Below are positions 54,290 to 64,000 of a stretch of DNA of 64,000 bases, piece by piece. A program made the position numbers and the translations under genes. Origin of the DNA: Streptosporangium saharense (GTDB lineage: Bacteria; Actinomycetota; Actinomycetes; Streptosporangiales; Streptosporangiaceae); NCBI RefSeq assembly GCF_014203715.1, contig NZ_JACHJP010000002.1, positions 1,178,001-1,242,000 of the forward strand. The letters are read 5' to 3'. Each line of letters opens with the position of its first letter. Within the stretch, counting starts at the first letter, position 1. The notes under the pieces were generated by a model. It was given only the letters and a program-made list of their open reading frames with translations. It was not told the DNA's origin and searched no databases.

Positions 54290-55392
54290 GTCCGGTGGCC
54301 CGGCGCGTGGATGCGGCCGGAGCCGCCGCTCAGCGGCTGTCCCGAGCCGCCCCAGCGGAGCTGGATCAGCTCGGCGGCGATGGAGACCGCGGTCTCCTCG
54401 GGGGTCCGCGCGCCCAGGTCGAGGCCGATCGGCGAGCGCAGCCGCCCCAGCTCCTCCTCCCCCAGGCCCGCCTCGCGCAGCCGTGCCAGCCGGTCCTCGT
54501 GCGTACGGCGTGAGCCCATCGCCCCGACGTAGCCCGCCGGGGTGCGCAGTGCCACCTCAAGCAGCGGGACGTCGAAGCGGGGGTCGTGGGTGAGCACGCA
54601 GATCGCGGTCCGCTCGTCCACGGTGACCGAGCTGAGGTAGTCGTGCGGCCACTTGACGACCACCTCGTCGGCCTCGGGGAAGCGCCTTGCCGTGGCGAAG
54701 ACCGGGCGGGCGTCGCACACCACCACGTGGTAGCCGAGGAACTTGCCGATCCTGGCGACCGCGGCGGCGAAGTCGATGGCGCCGAAGACCAGCATCCTGG
54801 GCGGCGGCGTGAAGGAGTGCACGAAGACCGCCAGGTCGTCCAGGCGCCGCTCGCCGTGCGGGCCGTACCTCCTGATGCCCGTGAGCCCCTGGGCGAGCAT
54901 GCCCCGGGCGTCGTCGTCAACCGCGTCGTCCAGCCTGGCCAGGCCGAGTGAGCCCGAGGCGCGCTCGGGGCCGACCACCCGGCGTGCCCCGACGGCGCCG
55001 GAACCGGACAGCACGGTCGCGACCGCGACAGGCCCGTGCTCCCTGACCGTCTCGGCGACCTCCCCGAGCTGGGGGAACATCTCGCGCGAGACCGGCTCGA
55101 CGAAGACATCGAGGACGCCCCCGCAGGTCAGCCCGACGGAGAAGGCGTCGTCGTCGCTCACCCCGTACCGCTGCAGCACCGGGGTCCCCGAGGCGGCCAC
55201 CTCCCGGGCCAGCTCGTAGACGGCGCCCTCCACGCAGCCCCCGGAGACGCTGCCGACCGCCTCCTCCCCGAGGACCGCCATCGCGGCGCCCGGCGGGCGG
55301 GGCGCGCTGCGGAAGGTCTCGACGACCGTGGCCAGGCCGAACGTCTCGCCCGCCTCCCACCAGCGCACGATCTGCGAGAGGATGTCACGCAC
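54286..55392 (-). CDS. XdhC/CoxF-like molybdoenzyme maturation protein
   Basis: 368 residues. The N-terminal XdhC domain has GSVSGGCVEGAVYELA. The C-terminal Rossmann domain has VFGAIDFAAAVARIGKFLGY, VVVCDARPVF and GYVGAMGSRRTHEDRL. XdhC proteins bind molybdenum cofactor and promote its sulfuration before insertion into xanthine- or CO-dehydrogenase-like enzymes. Overlaps the neighbouring VWA gene by 8 bp upstream and the MobA-like gene by 4 bp downstream. Confidence 0.9.
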   Translation of the reverse strand: MRDILSQIVRWWEAGETFGLATVVETFRSAPRPPGAAMAVLGEEAVGSVSGGCVEGAVYELAREVAASGTPVLQRYGVSDDDAFSVGLTCGGVLDVFVEPVSREMFPQLGEVAETVREHGPVAVATVLSGSGAVGARRVVGPERASGSLGLARLDDAVDDDARGMLAQGLTGIRRYGPHGERRLDDLAVFVHSFTPPPRMLVFGAIDFAAAVARIGKFLGYHVVVCDARPVFATARRFPEADEVVVKWPHDYLSSVTVDERTAICVLTHDPRFDVPLLEVALRTPAGYVGAMGSRRTHEDRLARLREAGLGEEELGRLRSPIGLDLGARTPEETAVSIAAELIQLRWGGSGQPLSGGSGRIHAPGHRT

Positions 55393-56491
55393 GGCGCCCT
55401 CCCAGCAGCCGGGCCAGCGCCTCGAAGGCCGCCAGGCTGTGCCCCGCCACGAAGTCGTCCACGTACGGCAGCGCCGCCCGCATCCCGGCGGTGAGCGGGA
55501 GATAGCCCTCCTGCCCCTTGTGCGGGTTCACCCAGACCACCCGGTAGGCCGTCCTGGACAGCCTGGCCATCTGCGCGCCGAGCAGCGCGGCGTCACCCCG
55601 CTCCCAGCCGTCGGAGGCGATGACGACGGTCGCGCCCGCCGCGTCGTGCAGCCGCAGGAAGCTCCGCAGCTCCTCACCGAGGCGGGTGCCGCCGCTCCAG
55701 TCGGGGATGGCGGCGGAGACGGCCTCCATCGCGGCGGCCGGGTCGCGGCGGCGCAGTTCGGCGGTGATCCTGGTCAGGCGGGTGCCCACGCTGAACACCT
55801 CGGTGGCCCTCGGCTCGGCGCGGACCACGGCGTGCCCCAGGCGCAGCAGCGTGTCGGCGTAGGGGCTCATGGAGCCGCTGACGTCGACGAGCAGCACGAC
55901 CCCGCGGGGCCTGGTCCGGTGGGCGCGGTGGCGCAGCCGTACGGTCTGGCCGCCGTGCCGCAGGGTCTCGCGGATCGTCGCCCCGCCGTCGAGGCGGCCC
56001 CTGCGGGAGGGGCCGAACCGCCGCGACCTGCGCCGTTCGCGGCCGACCCGCAGCAGGGCGAGCAGGCGCCGTACCTCGGCCAGTTCCGCGGCGGTCATCG
56101 CGGCCACGTCCCTGGTGCGCAGGACCTCGGCCGGGCTGGCGGCCGCCGCCCGATCCTCCCGCTCCCTTTCCTGTCCCGGGATGCCGGACAGGGTCGTGAC
56201 GCTCCGGGTGACGGTGACCATGGGCGGGGACGCGGGGCGCGGACGGGTGCCGCCGAAGTAGGCGTCGAAGACCCGGTCGTAGCGGGGCAGGTCGTCGGCG
56301 GAGGCGCACAGGGTGAGCCTGCCCGCCCAGTAGACCCCGCGCGGGCTGTCCGCGCCGAGGACGGTCAGCGCGCGCAGCAGGGCCTGGGTCCGCTCGTGGT
56401 CGGCGGGCACCCCGGCGGCGCGCAGCGTCCTGGCGAAGCCGGTCATGACCGCCACCAGGTCACGCTCGCCACCGTGGGCTCCCTCAGCCAT
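55385..56491 (-). CDS. CoxE-like VWA domain protein
   Basis: 368 residues. A C-terminal von Willebrand A domain has the MIDAS motif DVSGSMS (in VLLVDVSGSM). Arg-rich central segment RRSRRFGPSRRGRLDGG. CoxE works with the MoxR ATPase CoxD to mature the active site of CO dehydrogenase. ATG at 56491 overlaps the ATPase end by 8 bp. Confidence 0.88.
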   Translation of the reverse strand: MAEGAHGGERDLVAVMTGFARTLRAAGVPADHERTQALLRALTVLGADSPRGVYWAGRLTLCASADDLPRYDRVFDAYFGGTRPRPASPPMVTVTRSVTTLSGIPGQEREREDRAAAASPAEVLRTRDVAAMTAAELAEVRRLLALLRVGRERRRSRRFGPSRRGRLDGGATIRETLRHGGQTVRLRHRAHRTRPRGVVLLVDVSGSMSPYADTLLRLGHAVVRAEPRATEVFSVGTRLTRITAELRRRDPAAAMEAVSAAIPDWSGGTRLGEELRSFLRLHDAAGATVVIASDGWERGDAALLGAQMARLSRTAYRVVWVNPHKGQEGYLPLTAGMRAALPYVDDFVAGHSLAAFEALARLLGGRRA

Positions 56492-57371
56492 CGGGAAACC
56501 CCCTCCCGAGGACCGTCTCGTGGTCCTCGCGGTGCTTGAGCAGGGCGCCGAGGGTCGCCGCGGCCAGGCCGGGGTCCAGCTCGCGGGCGCCGAGGGTCAG
56601 CAGGGCCTCGGCCCAGTCGATGCTCTCCGCGACACCGGGCGGCTTGACCAGACCGGCGCCGCGCAGCCGTCCCACGGCCCCGGCCACCTGCTCGGCCAGG
56701 GTCCGCGAGCAGCCGGGGAGCCTGCGCAGCAGGATCGCCACCTCCCGTTCGAAGGAGGGGTGTTCGAGCCAGTGGTAGAGGCAGCGGCGCCTGAGCGCGT
56801 CGTGCAGCTCACGGGTGCGGTTGGAGGTCAGCACGACGACCGGCGGGCTCTGCGCGCGGACCGTGCCCAGCTCGGGGATGGAGATCGCGAAGTCGGAGAG
56901 CACCTCAAGCAGGATCGCCTCGAACTCCACGTCGGCCCGGTCGACCTCGTCCACGAGCAGCACGCTCGGCTGGGTCTCCACCGCCCTGAGCAGCGGCCTG
57001 GCGATCAGGAAGCGCCGGTCGTAGACCTCGCCCTCAAGGCGTGCCGCGTCGGTGGCCCCGCTCGCCTCGGCTGCCTTGAGGTGCAGAAGCTGGCGGGCGA
57101 AGTCCCAGTCGTAGAGCACCTGGGGCCCGTCGAGCCCTTCGTAGCACTGCAGCCGGATCAGTGGCGCGCCCAGCACCGTGGCGAGCGTCCTGGCCAGCTC
57201 GGTCTTGCCGACCCCGGCCTCACCTTCGAGCAGCAGCGGGCGGCCCATCCGCAGCGCCAGGAACGCCGCCGTGGCCAGCCCCTCGTCGGCGAGGTAGGCA
57301 CACCGGTCGAGGAGTTCTCCGAGGTGTCCCGGGGACTCCACGTCCGAGGCCTTGACCGTCCCCCTCAGCAT
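56484..57371 (-). CDS. CoxD-like MoxR AAA+ ATPase
   Basis: 295 residues. Walker A LEGEAGVGKTEL, Walker B VLLVDEVDRAD, sensor 1 VVVLTSNRTRELHDALRRRCLYHW with the split arginine-finger segment. It belongs to the MoxR group paired with VWA proteins. The ATG at 57371 follows TGAGG; GTG 57374 is one codon earlier. First gene of the four-gene maturation set; divergent from trkH. Confidence 0.9.
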   Translation of the reverse strand: MLRGTVKASDVESPGHLGELLDRCAYLADEGLATAAFLALRMGRPLLLEGEAGVGKTELARTLATVLGAPLIRLQCYEGLDGPQVLYDWDFARQLLHLKAAEASGATDAARLEGEVYDRRFLIARPLLRAVETQPSVLLVDEVDRADVEFEAILLEVLSDFAISIPELGTVRAQSPPVVVLTSNRTRELHDALRRRCLYHWLEHPSFEREVAILLRRLPGCSRTLAEQVAGAVGRLRGAGLVKPPGVAESIDWAEALLTLGARELDPGLAAATLGALLKHREDHETVLGRGFPDG

Positions 57372-57448
57372 CACCTCAGGCTACGCCCGCACGGGCCGCC
57401 CACGCCCCAACGGCACGGAATGGTGGACCGGGCGTATTCTCACCCCTC

Positions 57449-58789
57449 GTGAAGAACGTTCTGCGGCGGATCAACACGCCGTCGAGAGTCGTCGTGGCCG
57501 CCTTCCTGGTCGTGGTCGTGGTGGGCTCGACGCTGCTGTCGCTGCCCGTCGCGGTCGAGGCCGGGCAGCGGGCCTCGTGGACGTCCGCGCTCTTCACCGC
57601 GACGTCCGCGGTCTGCGTGACCGGCCTGGCCGTACAGGACACCGCGACGCACTGGACGCTCTTCGGTGAGCTGGTGATCCTGGCGCTGATGCAGATCGGC
57701 GGGTTCGGGATCATGACGCTGGCCTCCATCCTGGCGCTGGTCGTCTCCGGCAAGCTCGGCCTGCGCGCCAGGCTCAACGCCCAGGCCGAGACCAGGACCC
57801 TGGGCCCCGGCGAGGTGCGCAGGCTGATCGCGGGCGTCGCCAAGGTGACACTGGCCGCCGAGGCGCTGACCACCGCCGTGCTCGCCGCCCGCTTCTTCCT
57901 CGGGTACGGCGAGCCGCCCGGCCGTGCCCTCTACCAGGGGCTCTTCCACGCGGTCTCCTCCTTCACCAACGCCGGGTTCGCCCTGTGGCCGGACAGCATG
58001 ATGCGTTTCGTCCACGACCCGTGGATCTGCCTGCCGCTGGTGGTCTCCGTGGTGGTCGGGGGGCTCGGCTTCCCGGTCTACACCGCGCTGCGCCGGGGCC
58101 CGTTCCATCCGGGGCGCTGGTCGCTGCACGCCAGGGTCACCGTGGGGATGACCGCGGTCCTGCTGTTCGGCGGGACGCTGGCCGTACTCCTCACCGAGTG
58201 GGACAATCCCGGCACCTTCGGACCGCTGCCGCCCGGGCAGCGGATCATGGCCGCCCTCTTCCACAGCGCCATGACCCGCAGCGGCGGCATGAACTCCGTG
58301 GACGTCTCGCAGATGCACGAGAACACCTGGCTGATCAGCGACGTGCTGATGTTCGTCGGGGCGGGCAGCGCGAGCACCGGCGGCGGAATCAAGGTGACGA
58401 CGTTCGCGCTGCTCGGCTACGTCATCCTGGCCGAGCTGCGCGGTGAGCCCGACGTCACGGTCGGCCGCCGCCGCCTGCCCGAGCAGCTCCAGCGGCAGGC
58501 GCTGACCATCGCCCTGCTCAGTGTGGCCTCGGTGGTCGCGGGCACGTTCGTGCTGATGATGCTGACGCCGTTCAAGCTCGACCAGGTGCTGTTCGAGGTG
58601 GTCTCCGCGTTCGGCACGGTCGGCCTGTCCACCGGGATCACCGGCGACGTCGGCACCGCGGGGCACCTGGCGCTGACGGTCCTGATGTTCGTCGGCAGAC
58701 TTGGACCCGCGACACTCGGCGCGGCGCTGGCACTGCACGTCCAGACCCGCAGGTTCCGTTACCCGGAGGAGGGCCCCCTCGTTGGCTGA
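57449..58789 (+). CDS. TrkH/KtrB-type potassium transporter
   Basis: 446 residues with four M1-P-M2 repeats. Selectivity-filter glycines appear in AVCVTGLAV, FTNAGFA, RSGGMNS and FGTVGLST. It imports K+ with its RCK partner encoded next. TATTCT (57435-57440) 8 bases before the GTG suggests a leaderless mRNA. The stop overlaps the trkA start by 8 bp. Confidence 0.93.
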   Translation: MKNVLRRINTPSRVVVAAFLVVVVVGSTLLSLPVAVEAGQRASWTSALFTATSAVCVTGLAVQDTATHWTLFGELVILALMQIGGFGIMTLASILALVVSGKLGLRARLNAQAETRTLGPGEVRRLIAGVAKVTLAAEALTTAVLAARFFLGYGEPPGRALYQGLFHAVSSFTNAGFALWPDSMMRFVHDPWICLPLVVSVVVGGLGFPVYTALRRGPFHPGRWSLHARVTVGMTAVLLFGGTLAVLLTEWDNPGTFGPLPPGQRIMAALFHSAMTRSGGMNSVDVSQMHENTWLISDVLMFVGAGSASTGGGIKVTTFALLGYVILAELRGEPDVTVGRRRLPEQLQRQALTIALLSVASVVAGTFVLMMLTPFKLDQVLFEVVSAFGTVGLSTGITGDVGTAGHLALTVLMFVGRLGPATLGAALALHVQTRRFRYPEEGPLVG

Positions 58790-59450
58790 CAGGAAGGACC
58801 GCGGCGACGCGGTCGCGGTGATCGGTCTCGGCAGGTTCGGCAGCGCGCTCGCGCTCGAACTGGCCGACCGCGGCGTCGAGGTGCTCGGCGTGGACAACGA
58901 CTCGAAGAACGTGCAGCAACTGTCCGGGCAGCTCACCCACGTGGCCTGCGCCGACTCCACCGACCCGGACGCGCTGACCCAGCTCGGCGTCGAGGAGTTC
59001 GGCAGGGCCGTGGTCGGCATCGGCAACGACATCGAGGCGAGCATCCTGACCACCTCGATCCTGGCCGACTTCGGCGTGCCCGACATCTGGGCCAAGTCGA
59101 TCAGCCGCCAGCACAGCAGGATCCTGCAGCGGGTCGGCGCGCACCACGTGGTGCAGCCCGAGCACGACATGGGAGAGCGCGTCGCGCACCTGGTGACGGG
59201 ACGGATGCTCGACTACGTGGAGATCGACGAGGACTACGCCCTGGTCAAGACCAAGGCGCCCGGCTGGGCGGTGGGAAAGACGCTGGGCGAGCTGGGCATC
59301 CGCACGAAGTACGGCGTGACCGTGGTCGGGATCAAGAGCCCGGGAGGCAGGTTCACCTACGCCACCTCCGAGACCACCATCCACGGGCACACCGTGCTGC
59401 TGGTCGCGGGTGAGACGGGCATGGCCGAGCGCTTCGCCGAGGAGACCTGA
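58782..59450 (+). CDS. TrkA/KtrA-type RCK regulatory subunit
   Basis: 222 residues. RCK_N with Rossmann loop VIGLGRFGSALALEL and acidic VDND at the ribose position; RCK_C (about 140-220). It gates the membrane subunit by NAD(H) or ATP/ADP. The start is a TTG at 58782: GGAGGAGGG lies 9 bases upstream and no ATG or GTG gives a full Rossmann fold. Confidence 0.93.
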   Translation: MADRKDRGDAVAVIGLGRFGSALALELADRGVEVLGVDNDSKNVQQLSGQLTHVACADSTDPDALTQLGVEEFGRAVVGIGNDIEASILTTSILADFGVPDIWAKSISRQHSRILQRVGAHHVVQPEHDMGERVAHLVTGRMLDYVEIDEDYALVKTKAPGWAVGKTLGELGIRTKYGVTVVGIKSPGGRFTYATSETTIHGHTVLLVAGETGMAERFAEET

Positions 59451-59451
59451 C

Positions 59452-59910
59452 TCAGCGACCTTCCCCCGCCTCGCCGCGCTCTTTGATGAGCGCGGCGAGC
59501 TGGCGGACCTGCTGGACCGTCCGCTCCTTCTCCGAGCCCTGCAGCCCCATGGCGCCGATCGTCGCGCCGTCGGTGAAGTCGATCTTCGCCCAGGGCTCGC
59601 TGTCGGTCAGCGTCACCGCGAGCACCTCGGGCCACTCGTAGCGGTGCACCCGCAGCGCGTTGACCAGGGTGATGCCCGTCTCGTCCGCCTCGACCCGGCA
59701 GCGGCCGAGCAGGTGCAGCACCCCGGCGATGGCGGCGCCGAGCACCACCATCGCGATCTTGTCGACCAGGGTGAACGGCGGCGGCAGGAAGATCGCCAGG
59801 ATGACGGCTCCCACGATGACCAGCCCGGCGAAGCCGTACGCCACGACGCGTCCCTTCCGCGGCCGCCACACGACGGGCAGCGGGGGGGCCGGGACGTTCT
59901 CTGGACTCAC
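59452..59910 (-). CDS. Membrane PH-domain protein (DUF2581-like)
   Basis: 152 residues. Two transmembrane helices (about 22-70) separated by a short loop, then a bacterial PH-like domain (CRVEADETGITLVNALRVHR, YEWPEVLAVTLT). Such proteins are common just upstream of riboflavin genes in actinobacteria; function unknown. GTG 59910 is the likely start; no strong ribosome binding site, and longer TTG/GTG starts are possible. Confidence 0.75.
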   Translation of the reverse strand: MSPENVPAPPLPVVWRPRKGRVVAYGFAGLVIVGAVILAIFLPPPFTLVDKIAMVVLGAAIAGVLHLLGRCRVEADETGITLVNALRVHRYEWPEVLAVTLTDSEPWAKIDFTDGATIGAMGLQGSEKERTVQQVRQLAALIKERGEAGEGR

Positions 59911-59996
59911 CTGACGATCACGTTCCTTCGGGAAACCACCGGTCACAGCGATACGCAACCTACCGCACGGCCAGGGCGCCCCCGCTTCCGAGGACC

Positions 59997-61677
<1,681 letters not shown>

Positions 61678-61681
<4 letters not shown>

Positions 61682-62340
61682 ACAGCCTCCTTGGGAACGA
61701 GCACGGTCCTGGACCGGTACTCCTTGAGCCAGTTGAAGAATCCGATGAGGACGAGGACGAAGAAGACCCCGTAGACGGCCCCGGAGACGACGAGACCGGA
61801 GCTGAAGGCCAGGGGCACGCCGACCAGGTCCACGGCCACCCAGATGATCCAGAAGTCCACCAGCGCGCGTCCCTGGGCCCAGGTGGCCACGGCGCTGCCG
61901 ACGAAGATGTAGGCGTCGGCGGCGACCAGCAGGTAGCCCTGCGGCGGCGGCACGAGCGCGCCCCAGGAGAGTTTGGCGACGAAGAACAGCACGCCGACGG
62001 CGGCGGTGCCCAGCAGCATCGTGCCGGCCATCGCGAGCCGTTCCCGCCCGGTCGCGGGCCGTACGGCGAGGGCCTGGCCTGACCGGGTCCCGCGGGTCCA
62101 GCGCCACCAGCCGTAGACGGCCAGCGCGCCGAACATGAGCTGCTTGAGGGCGTTTCCGGTGATGTGGGCGCTGAGGGAGGTGACGAACAGCAGGACCGCG
62201 GCGGTGAGCTGCACCGGCCAGGTCCAGATCGACCTGCGGATCGCCAGGAGCACGGTGGCCAGCGCGGCCACGTTGCCGACCAGGTCGGTCCACAGGACCT
62301 TGACCCCGAGGAGCTGGAAGCCCTCGTTGACCCAGTTCAT
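61678..62340 (-). CDS. ribM: PnuC-family riboflavin transporter RibM
   Basis: 220 residues, about seven or eight hydrophobic helices. PnuC-family features are [26 protein letters not shown] and [15 protein letters not shown]. PnuC proteins usually import nicotinamide riboside, but members inside FMN-riboswitch operons (RibM/PnuX) carry riboflavin, as shown in Corynebacterium and Streptomyces davawensis. The operon order ribE-ribM-ribBA-ribH is the same as in S. davawensis. Confidence 0.88.
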
Positions 62341-62945
62341 GACCCGTTCCCCGAGGTGTAGGCGCTGACGAGCCGCTCCACGTGCTTGGCGATCACGTCG
62401 ACTTCGAGGTTCATCGGGTCGCCGGGCTGCTTGGCGCCGAGGGTGGTCAGGCGCAGCGTGGTGGGGATGAGGCTGACGGAGAAGCCCTCGTCGTCCACGC
62501 CGACCACGGTCAGGCTGACGCCGTCCACGGCGATCGAGCCCTTCTCGACGACGTAGCGGCCCAGCCCGGCGGGCAGCGAGATCCGGACGACCTCCCAGTG
62601 CTCGTCCGGCTCGCGGGCGAGCAGCACGCCGGTGCCGTCCACGTGGCCCTGCACGATGTGGCCGCCGAGGCGCTGGTCGGCGCGGACCGCGCGCTCCAGG
62701 TTGACCCTGGAGCCGGGACGCAGGGCGCCGAGGCTGCTGCGGTCGAGGGTCTCCTTCATCACGTCGGCGGTGAAGACCTCCCCCTCGACGTCGACCACGG
62801 TCAGGCAGACCCCGTTGACGGCGATCGAGTCGCCGTGCCCGGCGTCGGCGGTGACGACCTCGCCGCGGATCGACAGCCTGGCGGCGTCGCGCAGCGTCTC
62901 GATCTCCGCGATCTCGCCGAGCTCCTCAACGATTCCGGTGAACAT
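62337..62945 (-). CDS. ribE: Riboflavin synthase alpha chain
   Basis: 202 residues, duplicated barrel. [12 protein letters not shown] is the N-terminal signature; [14 protein letters not shown] and [14 protein letters not shown] are the two repeat halves; [13 protein letters not shown] is conserved. It dismutates two lumazines into riboflavin. Named ribC in some genera. ATG at 62945; ATGA overlap with ribM. Confidence 0.96.
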   Translation of the reverse strand: MFTGIVEELGEIAEIETLRDAARLSIRGEVVTADAGHGDSIAVNGVCLTVVDVEGEVFTADVMKETLDRSSLGALRPGSRVNLERAVRADQRLGGHIVQGHVDGTGVLLAREPDEHWEVVRISLPAGLGRYVVEKGSIAVDGVSLTVVGVDDEGFSVSLIPTTLRLTTLGAKQPGDPMNLEVDVIAKHVERLVSAYTSGNGS

Positions 62946-63289
62946 TCACAGCTCCTTCGCAGGGGGCGCGTAGGTGACATCGGGAGTGAACCCGCGCGGG
63001 GCCGCCTGTCTTCCTGATCCGGCCGGGATTCCCGGGTTTCCCGGCGGGTTTCCTGCAACGGACAGGCGGGCACGGCGGAGGACCGCGGGACCACACGCGG
63101 CGAGAAGGGAGAGGGGACCGGCGGCGCCGCGACCACGCGCGGGCAGGCCGATCGGTTGGCGCGGGTGCGCCCGACCAGACATCCGGGACTCCTACTCGCC
63201 GGTAGCGTTCTGCCACGGCGGGCCCCGGGGGATCACAGGCACGTACACCCATCGGCGGCCGGGTCACCCCCGAAGGGGACGTCCCTGCC
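62946..63289 (-). other. Long leader between FMN riboswitch and ribE
   Basis: About 345 bp with no credible gene. It contains a stable UUCG-type hairpin, CCCC-TTCG-GGGG (minus, around 63278-63267). There is no U-tract terminator, so how the aptamer controls expression (translation, Rho or long-range pairing) is not visible. Confidence 0.45.
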
Positions 63290-63425
63290 GCCCGCGCGCT
63301 TCCTCCCATCCGGACTTTGACCGTCGGTCCTGGAGTTTCACCAGGTCAACCGGTCGATGGCTTCGACCGGGTCGCGGACTTTAACCGCCGGCTCGGAATT
63401 TCACCGACCCCGGAGCACGCTGCTC
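63290..63425 (-). promoter_or_regulatory. FMN riboswitch (RFN element)
   Basis: On the minus strand the conserved RFN blocks appear in order: GGTGAAATTCC (63405-63395), GCCGGCGGTTAAAGTCCGCGA (split; ends 63372), CTGGTGAAACTCCAG (63344-63330), GACCGACGGTCAAAGTCCGG and GGATGGGAG (ending 63303). Binding of FMN should switch the downstream ribE-ribM-ribBA-ribH operon off. Confidence 0.93.
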
Positions 63426-63430
63426 TCCCC

Positions 63431-63926
63431 CCAGTGTGCCACGTCCGGCAAATGAGACGAGTCCCCCTCCCACCAGATGGAACAACCGGACGCTTGCTCG
63501 GATGCCGTACGGCACGGCGTCCCACGCTTCGAACAACCCTTCGCACGGGGGTGGGGCCGGTGGTACGAAAGAGGGAGGGGGCTCAGGACGCCGGAACGTG
63601 ACCTTCGCGGGTCGCCCTTTCCCCGCGCCCGGGCGGGCGACGCCCTACCCTGCCTGCGGACATACGCGCGGCGAGGGGTGACACGACGACCGCACAGACC
63701 GTCATGGTCGTGTCATAGGTATGTCACAAATCCGTGAATAACAGACGGTGGGGAATCTCATCATTCCATCTGACCCCCCACCCAGGTCAATGGAATTGCA
63801 GCTACAACCTGATCTATATTGCACAACAAAAAAACAAGTAACAGCTAGGCCATTGATTTGCCCCTGACTGTTTTGCAATGGTTCCCCCAGATCCCGCTCA
63901 GTCATGCCGTTGGGGGCTCCCGCACG
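63431..63926. other. Intergenic region with an AT-rich block
   Basis: About 495 bp between the divergent rib operon and the last gene. The left half is GC-rich and without a supported gene. From about 63705 to 63890 the base composition turns AT-rich, with AACAAAAAAACAAG and TATATT. CAATGG occurs at 63788-63793 and 63876-63881 and its inverse CCATTG at 63850-63855. It probably holds the promoter of the last gene; no exact -35/-10 pair could be fixed. Confidence 0.45.
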
Positions 63927-64000
63927 ATGACCATCCCTGCACCTGCCGCGACCACCGCCGACGAGGCGCCCGTGGTGAAGGCACCGGAAACGGTGGGCCG
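63927..64000 (+). CDS. Start of an unidentified gene (cut by window edge)
   Basis: ATG at 63927 preceded by GGGGG about 9 bases upstream; the open frame begins MTIPAPAATTADEAPVVKAP and continues to the window end (24 codons). The Ala/Pro-rich start gives no hint of function; many actinobacterial membrane or regulatory proteins begin this way. Confidence 0.55.
   Translation, partial: MTIPAPAATTADEAPVVKAPETVG

Noticed and set aside
53714-57371. Calling the maturation set a carbon monoxide dehydrogenase cluster
   Set aside because: No coxL, coxM, coxS or xanthine dehydrogenase subunits are present, so only accessory functions can be named.
63702-63905. A 67-codon minus-strand frame in the AT-rich block
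   Set aside because: Its composition is less biased than usual, so I considered it, but it lacks a good ribosome binding site and any motif, and it would overlap the probable promoter of the last gene.

Overview
The window is GC-rich, densely coded actinomycete chromosome. Support for this: a DivIVA-SepF-YggT division neighbourhood, a meso-diaminopimelate type MurE, many GTG starts and 4-base ATGA/GTGA gene overlaps, a translational T-box in front of ileS, an actinobacterial LexA box, an F420-dependent oxidoreductase family member and several eukaryotic-type Ser/Thr kinases. A Streptosporangiales-like filamentous actinomycete is my best guess (inference; no 16S or other marker is present). 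No insertion sequence, prophage, CRISPR array, tRNA or rRNA was seen.

Layout. 1-3333: the 5' part of dnaE (minus), an amino acid permease, and a PadR regulator that appears to be leaderless with a palindromic operator on its promoter. 3346-4442 (minus): a chorismate mutase fused to a degenerate DAHP-synthase-like barrel, preceded by a 16-residue Phe/Tyr-rich leader peptide and an intrinsic terminator, an apparent aromatic amino acid attenuator. 4592-12166 (plus): three related Ser/Thr kinases, the first two with a shared extracytoplasmic domain, interrupted by an AraC regulator and an AzlCD branched-chain amino acid exporter. 12179-17774: rluD-lspA-dksA-like (minus), then ileS (plus) under a T-box. 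17831-19175: a divergent ArsR regulator and epoxide-hydrolase-like gene sharing three copies of a 19-bp inverted repeat.

19179-39834 (minus) is the division and cell wall (dcw) cluster. Read in the direction of transcription it is mraZ, rsmH, ftsL, ftsI, murE, murF, mraY, murD, ftsW, murG, murC, ftsQ, ftsZ, yggS, sepF, yggT, divIVA, then an unknown membrane protein with two Cys-rich modules. Its promoter carries four GTGGNG boxes at an exact 10-bp period, which fits MraZ autoregulation. FtsI has an unusual disordered N-terminal tail of about 285 residues.

40346-44981 (plus) is a MoxR-DUF58-transglutaminase operon divergent from mraZ. 45144-52646 (minus) holds a DUF3040 protein, SOS-type dinB, a methyltransferase, pepP-like-efp-nusB, a dicarboxylate symporter and an F420 oxidoreductase. 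53714-57371 (minus) is a MobA-XdhC-VWA-MoxR set that looks like CO-dehydrogenase/xanthine-dehydrogenase maturation without a structural enzyme. 57449-59450 is a TrkH-TrkA potassium system. 59997-63430 (minus) is ribE-ribM-ribBA-ribH behind an FMN riboswitch. The window ends with a conspicuously AT-rich intergenic stretch and the first codons of an unidentified gene.
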